53,814 bases of DNA. Source: JAVBOJ01 sp031550755 (GTDB taxonomy: Bacteria; Bacillota; Clostridia; Oscillospirales; UBA929). The notes under the pieces were generated by a model. The model made no database searches. It had not been told where the DNA came from and worked only from the letters and a program-made list of their open reading frames with translations. A program made the translations under genes and the position numbers. The stretch lies in assembly GCA_031550755.1 (NCBI GenBank), contig JAVBOJ010000010.1, forward strand, positions 1-53,814, given 5' to 3'. Positions 15,657 through 23,946 of the stretch are shown piece after piece. How positions within the stretch are numbered: position 1 is the first letter of the stretch; each line of letters opens with the position of its first letter.

Positions 15657-16609
15657 AGCGCGTCCTCCTCGCCTTGCGCCCGCTGGGCGGTCAACTTGAG
15701 AAAAATTTCCTCCAGCGAGACACCGCGCGGCGCCAGGCGCAAAATCGGATACTGCGCCGCCGCCAGCGCGGCAAACAGCGGCCGTCGGATATCGGTGTTT
15801 TCCTCGACCTCCACGAGATACTCCCACGCGCCCTCCTCCGGCTCGCCCAGGACCCGCGCCGATTTGACGCCGTCGCGCGCGCGCAGCAGCGACAGGACAT
15901 TGTCCCGCGGCCCGGCAATGCGCACGGTCAGCCCGCGGTCGTTTGTCACGAGCGCCGCCAGCCTTTCGGGCCGGTCGTCGGCCACGATAACCCCTTCGGA
16001 CAGCATCAGCACCCGTTCGCAGACCGCCGACACCTCGGGCAGGATATGGGTGGACAAAAGAACGGTGCGCGACTGGCCGAGGGTTTTGATGAGCTGACGG
16101 ATCTCCTTGATCTGCTTGGGATCCAGCCCCACGGTGGGTTCGTCCAGAATCAGCACATCCGGGTCGCCGATGAGCGCCTGCGCCAGCCCCACCCGCTGGC
16201 GGTAGCCCTTGGAGAGATTGCGGATGACCCGGTGGGTGACCTCCCCGATGTCCGCCATCCGCGCGGCGTGCGCGATATGCTCCTTTTTGCGGGATTTGAC
16301 CCCTTTGAGCTCGTAGACAAACCCGAGATATTCGGCCACCGTCATGTCGAGATACAGCGGCGGCTGCTCGGGCAGATAGCCGATGTGCCGCTTGGCGGCG
16401 ACAGGATCGGCGAGGATATCGAGCCCCTGGATGCGCACCTCCCCGGAGGTGGAGGAGAGATAGCCGGTGAGGATGTTCATGACGGTGGTTTTTCCGGCGC
16501 CGTTGGGGCCCAGAAACCCCACAATTTCGCCCTCCTTGACCGAAAAGGTGAGCTCCTGCACGCCGCGGCTGCGCCCGTAGGTCTTGGTCAGACCTCGCAC
16601 ATCGATCAT
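15653..16609 (-). CDS. ABC transporter ATP-binding protein (GldA-like)
   Basis: 318 aa. MIDVRGLTKTYGRSRGVQEL, Walker A GPNGAGKTT, Q-loop GYLPEQPPLY, signature LSKGYRQRVGLAQ, Walker B VLILDEPTVGLD, switch LLSTHIL. A C-terminal extension of about 90 residues (TVRIAGPRDNVLSLL..., ALAAAQYPILRLAPRGVSLEEIFLKLT) is usual in ABC-2 exporters. The start at 16609 has GGGGAGG in front; codons upstream of it are not conserved-looking. First gene of the operon. Confidence 0.93.
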   Translation of the reverse strand: MIDVRGLTKTYGRSRGVQELTFSVKEGEIVGFLGPNGAGKTTVMNILTGYLSSTSGEVRIQGLDILADPVAAKRHIGYLPEQPPLYLDMTVAEYLGFVYELKGVKSRKKEHIAHAARMADIGEVTHRVIRNLSKGYRQRVGLAQALIGDPDVLILDEPTVGLDPKQIKEIRQLIKTLGQSRTVLLSTHILPEVSAVCERVLMLSEGVIVADDRPERLAALVTNDRGLTVRIAGPRDNVLSLLRARDGVKSARVLGEPEEGAWEYLVEVEENTDIRRPLFAALAAAQYPILRLAPRGVSLEEIFLKLTAQRAQGEEDAL

Positions 16610-17029
16610 CGTGCGCCTCCCCTTTCTTCCGTCTGCATGGGCTGCATTGTACCATATATATCCAAGATATGTATGAAAAAAGTGTGAATGTTGCAATATT
16701 TAATAATTATATCACTGGTGTCAAGTGGAGGAGGGGCTCGCCGGGGGGCGCTGCCGTATCCCCCGACCAAAAACAGCGCGGGTGGCAACACCGGCTGATT
16801 CACAAGAAGGCTTTCGCTTATAACATATTCCCCGTTTAAATTTATAACAATAATTTATAATCCGTCAAAATGATAACTTGCTCTTGATTGTTTGTGATAT
16901 GATATTATTGAGGTAGTATACATGGAGCGATTGCAGGCCAAAAGCTTCCCGATTTACAGGGAAAATATGAGCCGGAGAGATGTATCCGTACCGGTATGGC
17001 GGAGTATCGGGATAAGGGAAGGTGACGCT
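16610..17029. promoter_or_regulatory. AT-rich divergent promoter region
   Basis: A 420-bp stretch between the ABC operon and the hsdR fragment, clearly AT-richer than its surroundings. For the minus strand an extended -10 (TGG-TACAAT, complement of 16644-16649 region) lies about 35 bp before the ATPase start. For the plus strand TTGCTC (16878-16883), a 17-bp spacer and GATATT (16901-16906) could serve hsdR. A short frame from 16922 precedes and joins the hsdR start but does not resemble anything I know. Confidence 0.45.
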
Positions 17030-17799
17030 ATGACGCTCGAAAACCAAATGGAAAAAACATTTATCGATATTTTAACCCTGCGGGAAAACCAGTGGACATA
17101 TCGCGGTGACATCAAGACGGAAGCAGCTCTGTGGGAAAACCTGCGCGGGCATATCAACCGAATCAATCTTGCCCGGCTTGATGGCGTGCTGCTGTGCTGC
17201 TGACCGACAGCGAGTTTCAGCAGGTGCAAAACGAATTCAGACGTTTGACGCAGACGCCGTTTTTGGCGTCTCAATGGCTGCGCGGCGAAAACGGAATCGC
17301 GCAGATTTCAATCGAGCGGGAGGATATTCCCAGCGGGAATGTCGCCCTCACGCTTTTCAGCAACAAGGACATTGCGGGCGGGATATCCAGCTACGAGGTT
17401 GTGAACCAAATCGTGCCCGATACCGAAGGGCGAACCGCTCGCGGAGACGTTACCTTGCTCATAAACGGCTTGCCGGTTATTCATGTAGAGCTTAAAAGTG
17501 AGCTTGCCAAGGATGGGTATTGGCAGGCGTTTCAGCAGCTGGAACGGTATTCACAGGCGGGGTTTTTCGATGGAATTTATGCCGCTGTCCAGATTTTTGT
17601 CATTAGCAACAAGGTTTCCACAAGATATTTCGCCAGGCCTAGAACAAGCAATGATTTTTCTTGCGCCAAAAAGTTTTTATTTAACTGGCGCGAGCCGGAC
17701 AATACGACCATTGAGGATCTGTATGATTTTACCAGGAAAGTGCTTAGCATGCTCAGAAATGTAAGCTTTCCCGGAAACCGTATTGATGTTCCCGCATAA
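17030..17799 (+). pseudogene. hsdR: 5' fragment of type I restriction endonuclease subunit R with frameshift
   Basis: Starts MTLENQMEKTFIDILTLREN and reads NLARLDGVLL, typical of HsdR N-termini. At 17186-17201 the 8-bp unit GTGCTGCT is present twice in tandem; this +8 insertion shifts the frame and stops translation at 17203. The other frame resumes at once with TDSEFQQVQNEFRRLTQTPF and carries the PD-(D/E)XK-type nuclease core: GDVTLLINGLPVIHVELKSE (catalytic E-x-K), then KDGYWQAFQQLERY and FVISNKVSTRYF. Homology ends near KVLSML (about 17748); the helicase and C-terminal parts (some 700 residues) are lost. The tail to 17799 is antisense to an hsdS fragment. Non-functional as it stands. Confidence 0.87.
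17186..17201 (+). repeat. 8-bp tandem duplication inside hsdR
   Basis: GTGCTGCT occurs at 17186-17193 and again at 17194-17201. Removing one copy restores a single reading frame across DGVLL-TDSEF. Confidence 0.9.
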
Positions 17800-17979
17800 A
17801 GCGCCTTGGTGTCCAATCAATACATATTCGCCGTCGTGAGTGTATTTCTCCGAATATCCTCTTAACCCGTTTTCTCCATATACTGGATATTTGCCTGCTT
17901 CGAATATGTCTTTTGAGGTTATATTACTACCGCTCCTAAAGTTGGAACCTACCTCCCCCAACGCCCGCTGCTCCCAAGC
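17746..17979 (-). pseudogene. hsdS: Fragment of type I restriction specificity subunit S
   Basis: On the minus strand AWEQRALGEVGSNFRSGSN, then YPVYGENGLRGYSEKYTHDG and VLIGHQGALCGNINTVSGKAYI match the start of a target-recognition domain of HsdS (the W-E-Q-R-x-LGEV entry and the GxxG-x-V turn are family marks). Only about 78 residues remain. It lies head-to-head against the hsdR fragment, and the join falls at the palindrome AGCATGCT (17746-17753). hsdM is not in the window. The rest of 17980-18100 shows nothing recognisable. Confidence 0.75.
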
Positions 17980-18116
17980 GTAACAATGTGTTAACCCAAA
18001 CAATAACCCACTGGAGCCTGCCATTCGTAGGGGAACAGATCAATGCCCCCCCTCCTCGCCTTGGATTCCGCCATTTTTTATGATATGATAACAAAAACAT
18101 CATGAGGGATGATCGT

Positions 18117-19445
18117 ATGTCGAGCAAAAACACCGCCGCGCCGACCCCGCCGATGGGCTGGAACAGCTGGGACTGTTACGGCGCGTCGGTCAACGAGGAG
18201 CAGCTCCTCGGCAACGCCGCATATATGGCCGCCCACCTCAAGCCGTTCGGCTGGGAATATGTCGTGTGTGACATCCAATGGTATGAGCCGCAAGCGAAAT
18301 CCCATGATTACAACGCGTTTTTTCCGCTGGAGATGGACGCGTTTTCCCGGTTGCAGCCCGCGCCCAATCGGTTCCCCTCGGCGGCGGATGGGCGGGGCTT
18401 TCGCCCCGTGGCCGACAAAATCCACGCCATGGGGCTGAAATTCGGCATTCATATCATGCGCGGCATTCCGCGCCAGGCGGTGCATCAAAACACCCCCCTC
18501 CTCGGCTGCAACCAAACCGCCCGCGACATCGCCCACCCCTTCTCGCTCTGCCCGTGGAACACCGATATGTACGGCCTCAACCCCGACGCGCCCGGCGCAC
18601 GGGTCTATTACGAGTCCCTGTTCGCGCTGTACGCCTCGTGGGGGGCGGAGTTCGTCAAGGTGGACGACATCGCCAACACCGAATATACGCCCCACAACCC
18701 CTATGCGGCGCGGCGGGAGATCGAGCTCATCCGCGACGCCATCGACGCCTGCGGCCGCCCCATGGTGCTCAGTCTGTCGCCCGGCCCCGCGCCGATCGAG
18801 CAGGCGGAGCATCTGCGAACCCACGCCAACATGTGGCGTTTGACCGGCGATTTTTGGGACGGCTGGGAGCAGCTGTACCGTATGTTTGACACCTGTCACC
18901 GCTGGAGCCCCTATGTCAGCCCCGGCTGCTGGCCGGATTGCGACATGCTGCCGCTGGGGCTGCTGGCCGTCTGCAACAACCCGGCGCGCCAAACGGCCCG
19001 GCCAACCAACTTCACCCCGGAGGAGCAGCGCACCATGCTGACGCTGTGGTGCATCTTCCGTTCGCCGCTGATGCTGGGCTGCGAGCTGCGCGCGCTGGAC
19101 GAGGCCACCCTGCGGCTGATCACCAACCGGGAGGTGCTGGGCCTGCTGAAAAACACCGCCGGGGCGCGTCAGCTTACACGCACGGGCGATACGGTCATCT
19201 GGGGCTCGTCCGACGACGAGGGCCGTGCCGTGGCAGCGTTTTTCAATCTCTCCTGCGCCGAGACGCATCCGTCCCTCCCGCTTGCGCGGCTGGGGTCGTT
19301 CCGGACCGCCGCCGTGCGGGATCTCTGGCGCGGGGCGGAGCTGGGGACGGTGTCCGGCCATGTCGGCGTCACCCTGCCGCCCCACGGCGCGGCGCTGCTG
19401 CGGCTGACACCGGACGCGGACTCGGCATCTCCGCTTGACGAATAG
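18117..19445 (+). CDS. Glycoside hydrolase family 27-like enzyme (alpha-galactosidase type)
   Basis: 442 aa, no signal peptide, so cytoplasmic. The N-terminal PPMGWNSWDCYGA, the WEYVVCDIQW strand and FGIHIMRGIPRQA are GH27 marks. FVKVDD holds the likely nucleophile (D183) and GCWPDCDMLPLG the acid/base region (WxDxDML in the family). After the barrel comes a C-terminal beta domain (VIWGSSDDEGRAVAAFFNLS). ATG 18117 has GAGGGAT in front; ATG 18102 is the alternative. Retaining alpha-galactosidase or alpha-N-acetylgalactosaminidase activity is likely; exact sugar unproven. It follows the wrecked restriction locus and precedes a glycosyltransferase. Confidence 0.83.
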   Translation: MSSKNTAAPTPPMGWNSWDCYGASVNEEQLLGNAAYMAAHLKPFGWEYVVCDIQWYEPQAKSHDYNAFFPLEMDAFSRLQPAPNRFPSAADGRGFRPVADKIHAMGLKFGIHIMRGIPRQAVHQNTPLLGCNQTARDIAHPFSLCPWNTDMYGLNPDAPGARVYYESLFALYASWGAEFVKVDDIANTEYTPHNPYAARREIELIRDAIDACGRPMVLSLSPGPAPIEQAEHLRTHANMWRLTGDFWDGWEQLYRMFDTCHRWSPYVSPGCWPDCDMLPLGLLAVCNNPARQTARPTNFTPEEQRTMLTLWCIFRSPLMLGCELRALDEATLRLITNREVLGLLKNTAGARQLTRTGDTVIWGSSDDEGRAVAAFFNLSCAETHPSLPLARLGSFRTAAVRDLWRGAELGTVSGHVGVTLPPHGAALLRLTPDADSASPLDE

Positions 19446-19548
19446 CGCGAAAACAGATATACTGAGGCGGGGACGAGTGTATATTTAGAGAGAAAGTGAT
19501 ATATACTCATAGCGGACAGAGTCGTTTTCTTGTCAGGGAGAGGGTATT

Positions 19549-20769
19549 ATGTTGACCGTCGGTCAGTACATAGACAGTTTCTTCCCCGCCGTGGACGGGG
19601 TCATCCTCACCGTCAAAAACTACGCCCATTGGCTCAACGCCGAGCATGGGCGCAGTTATGTCGTTGCGCCCGAAGCGCCCGGCTATGAGGATCATGAGAG
19701 TTTCCCGGTCTACCGCATCGCGTCGCTGCCGCTGGCGGTGCGTCCGCCGTATCGCATCGGCGTGCCGCTCGACCCGGATTTTCGCCGCGCCGCGCGGTTT
19801 GAGCGCCCCGATATCCTCCACGCGCACAGCCCCTTCGGGTTGGCGCGCGCGGCCCAAACCTGGGCCGCCAAGCACAAAATTCCGGTGGTGGCCACCTTTC
19901 ATTCCAAATTTTATGATGACTTTTTGGAGGTCGTCAAAAACGAAACCCTCGCCCGCAATATGACCAAAACCGTCATGAGCTTTTTCAACCGCGCCGACGA
20001 GGTGTGGACGGTCAATCACGCCACCGCCCAGACCCTGTATGAGTATGGTTTTCGCCGCGAGGCGGTCATCATGCCCAACGGCGTGGACATCGAATATCCG
20101 CAGGAGCCCGACGCCGCCCGCGCGGCGGCCCGGCGCACCTTCGGCCTCACCGACGATGTGTTTACCCTGCTGTTTGTGGGGCAGCAAATCTGGCAGAAAA
20201 ACCTCAAAACCCTGCTGGAGGCCTGCGCCCTGCTGCGGCGCGCCGGCCTTCCCTTCCGGCTCGTGATGGCCGGCGAGGGCGTCGCTGCCGGGGAGATCAA
20301 GGGGCTGTCGGCCGACCTCGGCCTGAACGACAACGCGGTGTTCACCGGCGTCGTGCGCGACCGGGCGCTTCTCTTGGGACTGTACTTATGCGCCGATCTG
20401 TTTTTGTTCCCGTCGGTGTACGACAACGCGCCGCTGGTGGTGCGCGAGGCGGCGGCCATGGGCTGCCCGTCGCTGCTGGTCAAGCACAGCAACGCCGCCG
20501 ACGGCGTCATCGACCGGCAAAACGGGTTTTTGGCGGAGAATTCCGCCGAGGCCATCGCCACCTATGTGTTGGAGCTGGCGGCCAATCCGGCGCTGCGCGC
20601 CGCCGCCGGAGCCTCCGCGCGCGAAACCATTCCCGTCTCGTGGCGGCAGGTGGCCCAGCGCGCCGCCGGACAATATGAACGGGTCATCCGTGAATACGCC
20701 GAAAAACACGGCGCCATGCCGCTGTCCAACTGGCAGCGCATGAAAAACGCCATGACGTTTAAACAATAA
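19549..20769 (+). CDS. Glycosyltransferase family 4 protein
   Basis: 406 aa. GT-B fold: N-terminal DGVILTVKNYAHWL and FHSKFYDDF, C-terminal donor domain with LLFVGQQIWQKNLKTLLEAC, AVFTGVVRDRALL and the FLFPSVYDNAPLVVREAAAM E-x7-E-type motif. It resembles 1,2-diacylglycerol glucosyltransferases and related lipid or exopolysaccharide transferases. Ribosome binding site GGGAGAGGG precedes 19549. It is followed after 16 bp by an alcohol dehydrogenase gene. Confidence 0.87.
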   Translation: MLTVGQYIDSFFPAVDGVILTVKNYAHWLNAEHGRSYVVAPEAPGYEDHESFPVYRIASLPLAVRPPYRIGVPLDPDFRRAARFERPDILHAHSPFGLARAAQTWAAKHKIPVVATFHSKFYDDFLEVVKNETLARNMTKTVMSFFNRADEVWTVNHATAQTLYEYGFRREAVIMPNGVDIEYPQEPDAARAAARRTFGLTDDVFTLLFVGQQIWQKNLKTLLEACALLRRAGLPFRLVMAGEGVAAGEIKGLSADLGLNDNAVFTGVVRDRALLLGLYLCADLFLFPSVYDNAPLVVREAAAMGCPSLLVKHSNAADGVIDRQNGFLAENSAEAIATYVLELAANPALRAAAGASARETIPVSWRQVAQRAAGQYERVIREYAEKHGAMPLSNWQRMKNAMTFKQ

Positions 20770-20785
20770 GGGGGGGCGCGGCTGT

Positions 20786-21952
20786 ATGCGCGATTTCAGC
20801 TATCACAATCAGACCCACATTGTCTTCGGCAAAAATTCCGAGGCGCAGACCGGCGCGCTGGCCCGCGCGGTATCCGACAAGGTGCTGCTGCACTACGGCG
20901 GAGGCTCGGTCGTGCGTTCGGGGCTGCTCGACCGGGTGAAGGCGTCGCTGCGGGACGCCGGAGTGGCGTTTGTCGAGCTTGGCGGGGTCTGTCCCAATCC
21001 GCGGCTGTCGCTTGTGCGCGAGGGCATTGCCCTCTGCCGCAAGGAAATTCTCGGCTGTATTCTGGCCGTCGGCGGCGGCAGCGTCATCGATTCGGCCAAG
21101 GCCGTCGGCATGGGTGCCGTCTATGACGGCGACGTTTGGGACTTCTTCTGCGGCAAGCCGTTTCCCGGCACCCTGCCGCTCGGCGTCGTGCTGACCATCC
21201 CGGCCGCCGGCAGCGAATCGAGCACCGATGCCGTCATCACCAACGAGGATGGCTGGCTCAAGCGCGGCTCCTGCGCGTCCGAAGGGATGCGCCCGGTGTT
21301 CGCCGTGCTCAATCCCGCGCTGACCTTTACCCTGCCGCCCTATCAGACGGCGGCGGGCGTTTCCGATATCATGGCGCACGTCATGGAGCGCTATCTGGTG
21401 GACGAGGGCGGTGTGGACGTCACCGACCGGCTGTGTGAGGCGGTGCTGCGCGGCGTGATGCACAGCGCGCCGATCGTACTGGAGCGCCCGGAGGATTACA
21501 ATGCGCGCGCCGAGATCATGTGGGCCGGCACACTGGCGCACAACAACCTGCTGGGCGTCGGCCGCCGGGGCGACTGGTGCTCCCATCGGCTGGGGCACGA
21601 GCTGTCGGCGCTCTATGACGCCACCCACGGCGCGACGCTGTCGGTCATGTTCCCGGCGTGGATGAAATATGTGTACAAGCAAAATCTGCCGCGCTTCGCG
21701 CAGTTTGCCCACAGGGTGATGGAGGTCTCCTGGGATCCGTGGGATTTGGACGGCATGGCGCTGGAGGGCATCCGCCGGCTGGAGGCGTTTTTTGTCCGGC
21801 TGGGTCTGCCGGTCACCATCCGCGGGCTTGGGGTGGAGAATCCCGACATCGCCGATATGGCGCGCAAGGCGACGATGCTGGATGCGAGCTTCGGCGGGCT
21901 GGTGCGGCTCGACCGCGCCGCGATTGAGGCCGTGTACCGGCTGGCGGTATAA
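20786..21952 (+). CDS. Iron-containing alcohol dehydrogenase (butanol dehydrogenase type)
   Basis: 388 aa, family usual length. Nucleotide-binding VGGGSVIDSAKAVG, the TIPAAGSESSTDAVITNE segment, and the metal-ligand region around SDIMAHVMERY, HRLGHELSALYDATHGATLS. Closest in layout to YugJ/BdhA/YqhD-like NAD(P)H-dependent aldehyde reductases. Cytoplasmic, last step of fermentative alcohol formation or aldehyde detoxification. Likely co-transcribed with the upstream glycosyltransferase, though no functional link is evident. Confidence 0.9.
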   Translation: MRDFSYHNQTHIVFGKNSEAQTGALARAVSDKVLLHYGGGSVVRSGLLDRVKASLRDAGVAFVELGGVCPNPRLSLVREGIALCRKEILGCILAVGGGSVIDSAKAVGMGAVYDGDVWDFFCGKPFPGTLPLGVVLTIPAAGSESSTDAVITNEDGWLKRGSCASEGMRPVFAVLNPALTFTLPPYQTAAGVSDIMAHVMERYLVDEGGVDVTDRLCEAVLRGVMHSAPIVLERPEDYNARAEIMWAGTLAHNNLLGVGRRGDWCSHRLGHELSALYDATHGATLSVMFPAWMKYVYKQNLPRFAQFAHRVMEVSWDPWDLDGMALEGIRRLEAFFVRLGLPVTIRGLGVENPDIADMARKATMLDASFGGLVRLDRAAIEAVYRLAV

Positions 21953-21979
21953 ACACAAAAAGCCGCCCCGCAAGACGGC

Positions 21980-22008
21980 TTGGCAAACGGAAAATATTGC
22001 GGTAAAAT
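21980..22008 (+). promoter_or_regulatory. Promoter of the antitoxin antisense RNA
   Basis: TTGGCA (21980-21985), a 17-bp spacer and TAAAAT (22003-22008), close to consensus, pointing at the 3' end of the convergent toxin gene 22096-22182. Confidence 0.75.
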
Positions 22009-22014
22009 AGACGC

Positions 22015-22105
22015 AGAGGGTAGGCCGTTTTGAACGGTTCGCCCAAGTTAGTAATTTATTCGAAAGAAATAAACCGAACCTCTGGCGGGGGCGGTTTATT
22101 TCTTT
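22015..22105 (+). ncRNA. Predicted antisense RNA antitoxin
   Basis: Expected transcript from the promoter at 21980-22008 to the bidirectional terminator at 22063-22105, about 90 nt. It would overlap the 3' end of the toxin mRNA, including its terminator hairpin and last codons. The convergent layout with a shared terminator is that of the txpA/RatA and par (Fst) type I systems. No open reading frame inside. Predicted from layout only. Confidence 0.6.
22063..22105. terminator. Bidirectional terminator shared by toxin and antisense RNA
   Basis: AAAGAAATAAACCG (22063-22076) and CGGTTTATTTCTTT (22092-22105) are perfectly complementary over 14 bp with a 15-nt loop; both directions end in A/T-rich arms. 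It includes the toxin stop codon. Confidence 0.8.
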
Positions 22106-22182
22106 TTGTCCATATATCGAATCAGCGAAACAACAAACGCCGCAAATGCGATCATAAGCGTCAACGCTTCATACGTAGACAA
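22096..22182 (-). CDS. Holin-like type I toxin peptide (TxpA/Fst-like)
   Basis: 28 aa from a TTG start: MSTYEALTLMIAFAAF, a hydrophobic helix to VVSLI, then the charged end RYMDKKK. This is the pattern of the putative holin-like toxins of Firmicutes (MSTYE-L-MI-F-...-KKK). The ribosome binding site AAGGAGGTGATGG (22199-22187) is an almost full anti-16S match, 8 nt before the TTG. A 7-bp hairpin (ACACGCC-GGCGTGT, about 22231-22249) lies in the leader. Action expected: membrane insertion and depolarisation when the antisense RNA is lost. It is encoded between adh and the structured RNA, with no partner protein. Confidence 0.82.
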   Translation of the reverse strand: MSTYEALTLMIAFAAFVVSLIRYMDKKK

Positions 22183-22289
22183 AGTCCATCACCTCCTTCC
22201 GGAGGCGTAGGTAATCACTGATCAAATCCTCACACGCCATCTTGGCGTGTAATTGGCCCCCACTCATCGCCGATTTATTCAGTAATTAC

Positions 22290-22457
22290 TTAGGCAAACC
22301 GTCCCGATCCGGAAGCGCGTATGCCTCGAGCAGGGAGGCCAAGACGCGACAAGGCCGGGAAAACCAAGCCGCGCCGCAGCGCGACTGTTTTCTCGGACTG
22401 AGAGCGGCTTAGGCGACCGACCGCGAGAGGCTGGACGCGTGACAGCTACCCTCTGCT
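22290..22457 (-). ncRNA. Structured RNA candidate (6S-like rod with central bubble)
   Basis: A strong minus-strand promoter (22464-22492) points into a GC-rich, gene-free stretch that folds as one long irregular rod: basal pairs 22435-22440 with 22315-22320 and 22427-22431 with 22323-22327, an open central part, then a long apical stem (22357-22374 with 22379-22396) closed by CGCA. The layout resembles 6S RNA, but I cannot confirm conserved bubble bases. No clear T-run marks the 3' end, so it may instead be the structured leader of the toxin mRNA that begins about 110 nt further on. GCCTAAG occurs twice in it. Confidence 0.4.
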
Positions 22458-22463
22458 GTGGAA

Positions 22464-22492
22464 ATTGTACGGCATTTGTCGAAATGTGTCAA
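22464..22492 (-). promoter_or_regulatory. Near-consensus promoter of the structured RNA
   Basis: On the minus strand TTGACA (22492-22487), a 17-bp spacer and TACAAT (22469-22464). One of the best promoters in the window, with no protein gene for 275 bp downstream. Confidence 0.8.
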
Positions 22493-22525
22493 GCAGATAC
22501 CCGGGACGCCCTCCAGAACGGAGCT

Positions 22526-23866
22526 CTACGTCACCTTGTTCATCCATTTTCCCGACAGCGCGCGCACCCCGCAGACGACGCATTTAAACAGCATCTCGGC
22601 GTGCACCAGCAGCACGCAGGCCCAGATGGGGAAGCCGAAAACCCGCACGCTGAGGAAGGCCAGCGGGACGCCGATGGCCCAGACGGCCACGATGTCCATA
22701 AGCAGCGAAAACTTCGTGTCGCCGCCGCTGCGCAGGATGCCCACCATGATGGCGTACTCGACGCAGCGGATCGGCATCATGATCGCCGTCACCCAGAGCA
22801 CCTGCCGGGTCAACTCGGCCTCCAGCGGCGTGACCTTGAACAGTCCCGGCAGCAGCGGGATGACCAGCGCCAGCACAAGGCCCAGCGCCACACCCAAAAT
22901 GCCGGTCAGCCCCAGCACTTTCCGGGCGTACCGCAGCGCGGTGTCCCGGCGGCCCGCGCCCAGCTCATGCCCCAGAATGACGGCGCAGGCATTGCCCATG
23001 CCGTAGGACAGCACAATAAACAGATTGAACACCACGCCGGAGATCTGCACCGCCGTTTGGGCGGGGGTCCCGGCGTATTTATAGGCCGCGTTGTAGAGCG
23101 AATTGCCCACCGACCAGCTCAGCTCCACCAGAATGACAAACCCGGCGGTACGGAAAAACTTCGCGGCAAACGCCCGCCCGAAGCGCAGCAGTCCGCGCAG
23201 GGGCGCGGCCACCGGCATTTTTTTCGCGTAGACCAGCGCGGCCAGCACCGTGATCTCCACGGCGCGCGCGACAGACGTGGCGATGGCAGCGCCGTTTGTG
23301 CCGAGAGCCGGGAAGCCCAGCAGGCCAAAGATCAGCACGGCGTTGAGCCCGGCGTTGACCAGCAGGGCGATGACCGTGGTGAACAGCGCGGGGCGCGGCT
23401 GGCCGACGGCTCGCAGGCCCATGGAAAAACAGTAGGCGACGGCGGTGAACACATAGCTCGGCGCAACCCGCGTCAGATAACCCGCGCCGATTTCAATGAC
23501 CGCCGGATCGGCCGAATAGACCGACATCAGCGCGCGCGGGAAAAACAGCGCCAAGCCCGCAAACAGCACGGCCGCAGCCAGTGAGCAGGTCAGCATGAGG
23601 CTGACGGTTTTGTGGATCCCGGCCTCATCGCGGTTTTCGCCCCAAAATTGGGCGATAAAAATCATGCCGCCGCTGGAAATGCCAAACAACAGCACGGTGT
23701 AGATCATAAACACCTGATTGGCCAGCCCGACGGCGGTAATTTCCGCGCCGCCCAGCCGCCCGACCATGAAATTATCCAGCAGGTTGATGGCGCTGCCCAA
23801 AAACTGCTGCATAACGATGGGCAGTCCCAACCGCAGGATTTTTTTAGAAAAGGAAATGTCCTCCAT
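22526..23866 (-). CDS. MATE-family efflux transporter
   Basis: 446 aa, twelve hydrophobic helices in two halves. Signature pieces: LGLPIVMQQFLGSAINLLDN, MVGRLGGAEITAVGLANQVF, FGISSGGMIFIAQFWGENRD, YLTRVAPSYVFTAVAYCFSM, and NAGLNAVLIFGLLGFPALGT ahead of GAAIATSVARAVE. Na+- or H+-coupled export of cationic compounds is expected. Start M at 23866 (MEDISFSKKIL) is chosen because helix 1 follows at the usual distance; its ribosome binding site is weak. No regulator is adjacent. Confidence 0.92.
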   Translation of the reverse strand: MEDISFSKKILRLGLPIVMQQFLGSAINLLDNFMVGRLGGAEITAVGLANQVFMIYTVLLFGISSGGMIFIAQFWGENRDEAGIHKTVSLMLTCSLAAAVLFAGLALFFPRALMSVYSADPAVIEIGAGYLTRVAPSYVFTAVAYCFSMGLRAVGQPRPALFTTVIALLVNAGLNAVLIFGLLGFPALGTNGAAIATSVARAVEITVLAALVYAKKMPVAAPLRGLLRFGRAFAAKFFRTAGFVILVELSWSVGNSLYNAAYKYAGTPAQTAVQISGVVFNLFIVLSYGMGNACAVILGHELGAGRRDTALRYARKVLGLTGILGVALGLVLALVIPLLPGLFKVTPLEAELTRQVLWVTAIMMPIRCVEYAIMVGILRSGGDTKFSLLMDIVAVWAIGVPLAFLSVRVFGFPIWACVLLVHAEMLFKCVVCGVRALSGKWMNKVT

Positions 23867-23946
23867 ACGCCGCCGTCCATTATAAAAAACCTTTGCCGCG
23901 CGCGGCAAGTCGTTCCAGTATATCACCCTTTCGGCGGTTTTACAAG

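Noticed and set aside
16922..17029. Extension of hsdR to the ATG at 16922
   Set aside because: The extra 36 residues resemble no HsdR N-terminus, while ATG 17030 has GGGAAGGTG ahead and begins the conserved part.
22290..22457. Known riboswitch, tmRNA, SRP RNA or RNase P RNA
   Set aside because: The conserved blocks of these RNAs could not be found on either strand; only a general 6S-like rod shape remains.
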